The translations under genes and the position numbers were made by a program. A DNA stretch of 64,000 nucleotides from Pseudomonas sp. H3(2019) (GTDB taxonomy: Bacteria; Pseudomonadota; Gammaproteobacteria; Pseudomonadales; Pseudomonadaceae): NCBI RefSeq assembly GCF_007713465.1, contig NZ_VMSG01000001.1, positions 372,001 to 436,000 on the forward strand, written 5' to 3'. The stretch's first letter is position 1. Each line of letters begins with the position of its first letter. Shown in pieces: positions 61,048-64,000 of the stretch. Below the pieces are notes generated by a model. The model saw only the letters and a list, made by a program, of their open reading frames with translations, made no database searches and was not told the DNA's origin.

Positions 61048-63531
61048 TTACAGCCCCGGTAATGATCGGACTGTCGGTTGCCAGGTGCCATCCGGGCAGG
61101 CATCAGTGGCCAAGCATCGGCGGCCACCTGCTGCATCCATCAAGCGCCTTGCCGCGTCGAGCAACGCTGTGCGATCCAGCAGCAACACGACCTGTTGCAA
61201 CTGCGACAGGTAATCCGACGAATGGCCACCCAGCTTGCCCTGCCACAGCAGGTCAAAGGCCTGGGCAAGTGGCATGGCATTGCCGTCGAGTTGTTCGGCC
61301 AGGGTCTGGCGTTGATTGATCAAGGACGCTCCATCGAGCGTCGAGATGAGTTCGGGCAGTTGCTTCAGGAACGCTTCGATGTGTTCGAGGATCTCTTTCA
61401 CCGGCGCGTTCGGCGATTGCACGCCGAATAGCAGCCCGGTTTGTCCGTTGATCTGACGGACACCGCTGAATACCGCGTAGCCCAATTGCAGTTCGACTCG
61501 CAGGCGCTGATAGAACGGCGTTTGGCAGAGTTGCGCCAGTAGGCGCCACGCAGCTTCGTCGGCCAGTTCCTGAGTGGGTGTTGGGCAAAACAGCAGCAGT
61601 GCATGCTCGTGGGTGTTGCTCGGTACTTCGCTCCAGAGGTGCTGGCCGGCAATGGAGACCGGCGCGGTCATCTCGCCGTCGGGAATGCCAGGCACGCGGC
61701 TCAGGGCGCGGGTGATTGCCGTTTGAACGGTTGTCGGCAGACCTGCGGCCAATCCATCCCAGCGTGCACCGGCCCAGATTTGCTGTAGGTCATCAGCACT
61801 GGCCGGCTGCGATGTCGGCTGTGAATCCTGTCCCAGGCAATGTACCGGCAATACCTTAAGCAACTGCCGAATCGCAATCAGCGGCGCTGACGATTCGGTA
61901 TTGAGCCAGGCATCGGCGGCGGGGTTGCTCAGGCACTGCAACGCCTGTTCGAGAATCGCCGGCATCGGCTCATGCCATCCGCTCATCTTCAGCAACCATT
62001 GATTGCCTGTTTCGTTGAAGGACAGCTCAACGCCCGCCTGACGGGCGTCATCGCACAGGCCTTGCAGGCTGCGGGCCAGTGTCGGCTGAAGATTGGCTGG
62101 CGGTGCGGAGTCGAGGCGCCAACGCAGGCAAACCACCGCTTCGCCGTTATCGTCTGCGAGAGCCTGACTGAACTGCATCGGCGAGCGTTCACGGCGACTG
62201 CGCGTGCGATCCTGGGCAAACGTGCGCAAGCCGCGATGGGCGCTGGTTTGTCCACGGATCAAACCGGCCGGTGCCTGGGCTTCGGCCGAACGCAGGAACG
62301 GATTGGAGGGCGGTAGTTGCCAAACGACATCCAGGTTATCCACAGGTGTCGGGTTTATCTGCTGCACTATGGCTTTAAGGGCAATGACAGCCGACTCCGA
62401 CAATTCCTGCTCCAAATTCTCACTGTCCAGTCGGGCAAGTGCCAAGGCGTTGCTGGTTTGACGCTTGCGCTGTTGCAGCAGGGCATATTCTTCGCGCAGT
62501 TCGGACCCGTCGGCAGCGTCGGCGAAGAAGCTCAACCAATCACCCAGCAGCTCACGGACTATCCCGGTCTGCGTTGCGGCACTGGCCGTCAGGTTGAACT
62601 CGACCTGCAGCAGCGCTTGCCCGGCGAATTGGTACAACGGCGCCACCTTCAGGCTGTCGATCAGTTGGCGATGGCGTAATTCGGCAAACAAACCTCCCGG
62701 TTTCGACGCATTCAGCCAGGTGCAGAGAAAATCCAGCGCCTCACGGGATACGTTCGGTAAGGCTTCGAATGCAAACAGCAGGTTGAGTCGGCGTTCATCA
62801 GCCAGTTGATAACGATGGTTTGCGGTTGCCATCAACGCGGGCGGGGCGCTTTGCGGTTGCTGTTTACCGACGGCGAAGTCGGCGCTCAAGCGTTCGGCCA
62901 GGCTACGCAATTCATCCACAGACTGCGGACCGGCAAGGCTCAAGGTCATTTGGCCAGTCTGAAAGAAGCGCTGATAGAAGGTCTTCAGCGCCTGTTGAAA
63001 CTCAGGCTGCTGCACCGCCAGGCTGTCGCGATTGCCGGCATGGAAACCGCGCAATGGATGATCTGATGCAAGCCCGTCGAACAATGCGACCTGTCGTTGC
63101 GCCTCAGGATCCTGAGACCAGGCGATGAATTCGGCTTCCAGGACTTCCCGTTCACGCAACTGATCGTCCGGATCCAGACGCGGGTGGGCGAGCATGTCGC
63201 ACAAGCGCTCAAGCCCTCCAGAAAAGGCCTGAGGCGGTAATTCGAAGAAGAAGTCGGTGGTGCGTTCGCGAGTGCTGGCGTTCAGTTGCCCGCCATGACG
63301 TTGCACGTAGGCCATCACCCCATCGCTTGCCGGAAAACGCTCGGTGCCGAGAAAGAACAAGTGTTCAAGAAAATGCGCCAACCCGGGCCAGGTCAGCGGC
63401 GCATCGTGGCTGCCGGCGGCAATCCGTAAAACAGCGGCGCAGCGTTTCAAACCGGGCGCATGACGAAGTGAAACCCGCAGGCCGTTGGCAAGGGTTTCTC
63501 CATGAGGGTGAAGGTGGGTCGGCGCAGGCAT
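61048..63531 (-). CDS. pqqF: PQQ biosynthesis M16 metalloprotease PqqF
   Basis: 827 residues, M16 (inverzincin) peptidase. The zinc motif is HFLEH (HxxEH) near residue 55, with the third ligand glutamate in REREVLEAEF about 75 residues on. Three further M16-type domains follow without zinc motifs, as usual for the long form. Partnered with PqqG in other species, it cleaves PqqA to release the crosslinked residues. The ATG at 63531 with GGAA ahead is preferred over GTG 63537. It lies upstream of pqqA on the same strand. Confidence 0.93.
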   Translation of the reverse strand: MPAPTHLHPHGETLANGLRVSLRHAPGLKRCAAVLRIAAGSHDAPLTWPGLAHFLEHLFFLGTERFPASDGVMAYVQRHGGQLNASTRERTTDFFFELPPQAFSGGLERLCDMLAHPRLDPDDQLREREVLEAEFIAWSQDPEAQRQVALFDGLASDHPLRGFHAGNRDSLAVQQPEFQQALKTFYQRFFQTGQMTLSLAGPQSVDELRSLAERLSADFAVGKQQPQSAPPALMATANHRYQLADERRLNLLFAFEALPNVSREALDFLCTWLNASKPGGLFAELRHRQLIDSLKVAPLYQFAGQALLQVEFNLTASAATQTGIVRELLGDWLSFFADAADGSELREEYALLQQRKRQTSNALALARLDSENLEQELSESAVIALKAIVQQINPTPVDNLDVVWQLPPSNPFLRSAEAQAPAGLIRGQTSAHRGLRTFAQDRTRSRRERSPMQFSQALADDNGEAVVCLRWRLDSAPPANLQPTLARSLQGLCDDARQAGVELSFNETGNQWLLKMSGWHEPMPAILEQALQCLSNPAADAWLNTESSAPLIAIRQLLKVLPVHCLGQDSQPTSQPASADDLQQIWAGARWDGLAAGLPTTVQTAITRALSRVPGIPDGEMTAPVSIAGQHLWSEVPSNTHEHALLLFCPTPTQELADEAAWRLLAQLCQTPFYQRLRVELQLGYAVFSGVRQINGQTGLLFGVQSPNAPVKEILEHIEAFLKQLPELISTLDGASLINQRQTLAEQLDGNAMPLAQAFDLLWQGKLGGHSSDYLSQLQQVVLLLDRTALLDAARRLMDAAGGRRCLATDACPDGTWQPTVRSLPGL

Positions 63532-63579
63532 GAGCACTTCCGCTACTTAAGAAGTGCTCATGCTAGCGAAAACATAGGA

Positions 63580-64000
63580 TCAGCGCTTGTTCAGCTCGCC
63601 GTAGAGCTCTGGCCGACGATCGAGAAAGTAGCGATTGGCGGCGCGAGAATCGAGCATCAACTGCCGATCCAGCGTACCAACGATCAGCGCTTCATCCAGG
63701 CCGGCCTGGGCGATGCGACTGCCATCCGGTGCGGCGATGCTGCTCTGACCGCAGTAGTGGATCTCACCCTCATGGCCACAGTAATTGGCGTACGCCACGT
63801 AACATTGGTTCTCGAAGGCCCGCGAGCGCACGGTGACATCGGCGATGAAGTCGTAGGGAATCATGTTCGCCGTCGGCACCAGAATCAGCTCGGCACCGGC
63901 CAGCGCCAGGCGCCGGGCGTTTTCCGGAAACTCCAGGTCGTAGCAGATCAAAAAGCCCAGCTTCCAGCCATTGAGCTCCACCAATGGAAACTCATCCGGC
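63580..64000 (-). CDS. Carbon-nitrogen hydrolase (nitrilase family), 3' part
   Basis: C-terminal part of a nitrilase-superfamily protein whose 5' end lies beyond the window. The catalytic cysteine is in GFLICYDLEFPEN, preceded by VELNGWKL. The second conserved region ILVPTANMIPYDF and a late AGLDEALIVGTLD fit amidase/N-carbamoylase-like members. The frame is open to the right edge. Which amide or nitrile it hydrolyses cannot be told. Its stop is 49 bp from the pqqF start on the same strand. Confidence 0.88.
   Translation of the reverse strand, partial: PDEFPLVELNGWKLGFLICYDLEFPENARRLALAGAELILVPTANMIPYDFIADVTVRSRAFENQCYVAYANYCGHEGEIHYCGQSSIAAPDGSRIAQAGLDEALIVGTLDRQLMLDSRAANRYFLDRRPELYGELNKR

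Overview
The window is a gene-dense stretch of a Pseudomonas chromosome, most likely the P. fluorescens group. The evidence is GC-rich, strongly codon-biased genes and neighbourhoods I recognise from that genus: creCD, metK-tktA-epd-pgk-fbaA, bioBFHCD followed by acyl-CoA dehydrogenases, and pqqFABCDE. Short inverted repeats of the REP type also fill many intergenic gaps. I see no phage, insertion sequence, CRISPR array, tRNA or rRNA gene. It is mainly core chromosome, and its most informative parts are regulatory RNAs and operators rather than a new gene cluster.

Layout. 1-7.6 kb: end of the creC sensor kinase gene, creD, a glutathione transferase, an overlapping exonuclease/nucleotidyltransferase pair, a lone receiver protein and rsmE. 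7.6-13.5 kb: bioA, a cytochrome b561/YceI pair, the RhlE helicase and an orphan periplasmic binding protein. 13.7-24.6 kb: methyl-cycle genes metF, ahcY (behind an SAH riboswitch), metK and an ArsR-methyltransferase regulator with a 24-bp palindrome, interspersed with a thioesterase, two membrane proteins, mltA, a cytochrome c', a DUF1090 protein and ligB. 24.8-31.2 kb: tktA, epd, pgk, two small lipoproteins and fbaA for central carbon metabolism. 31.2-41.6 kb: an AT-rich LpxO-like gene, malate synthase G, a GcvR-like ACT protein, rarD, a SrkA-like kinase, a phoX gene broken by one extra base, a ModE-like regulator and comF.

41.5-46.3 kb: the overlapping bioB-F-H-C-D cluster behind a BirA-type operator. 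With bioA it supplies the late biotin pathway plus BioC/BioH for making the pimeloyl precursor. 46.4-52.4 kb: an orphan 98-residue protein resembling flagellar rod proteins, and two paralogous acyl-CoA dehydrogenases flanking a membrane diguanylate cyclase. 52.4-52.6 kb: an unannotated RsmY-type small RNA gene with a GacA box. 52.6-55.6 kb: a LysR regulator and an overlapping MOSC/aminotransferase pair. 55.7-63.5 kb: the PQQ cofactor genes pqqA-B-C-D-E, an S9 peptidase (pqqH) and pqqF. The right edge cuts a nitrilase-family gene.

How the parts connect. The SAM cycle appears controlled at two points: an SAH-sensing riboswitch on ahcY (possibly reaching metF), and a putative SAH/SAM-responsive repressor co-transcribed with metK. 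Biotin synthesis is probably repressed by BirA, and fatty-acid oxidation possibly by PsrA. RsmY would link the locus to the Gac/Rsm post-transcriptional network. All assignments rest on reading the sequence and remembered family features; no database search was run.
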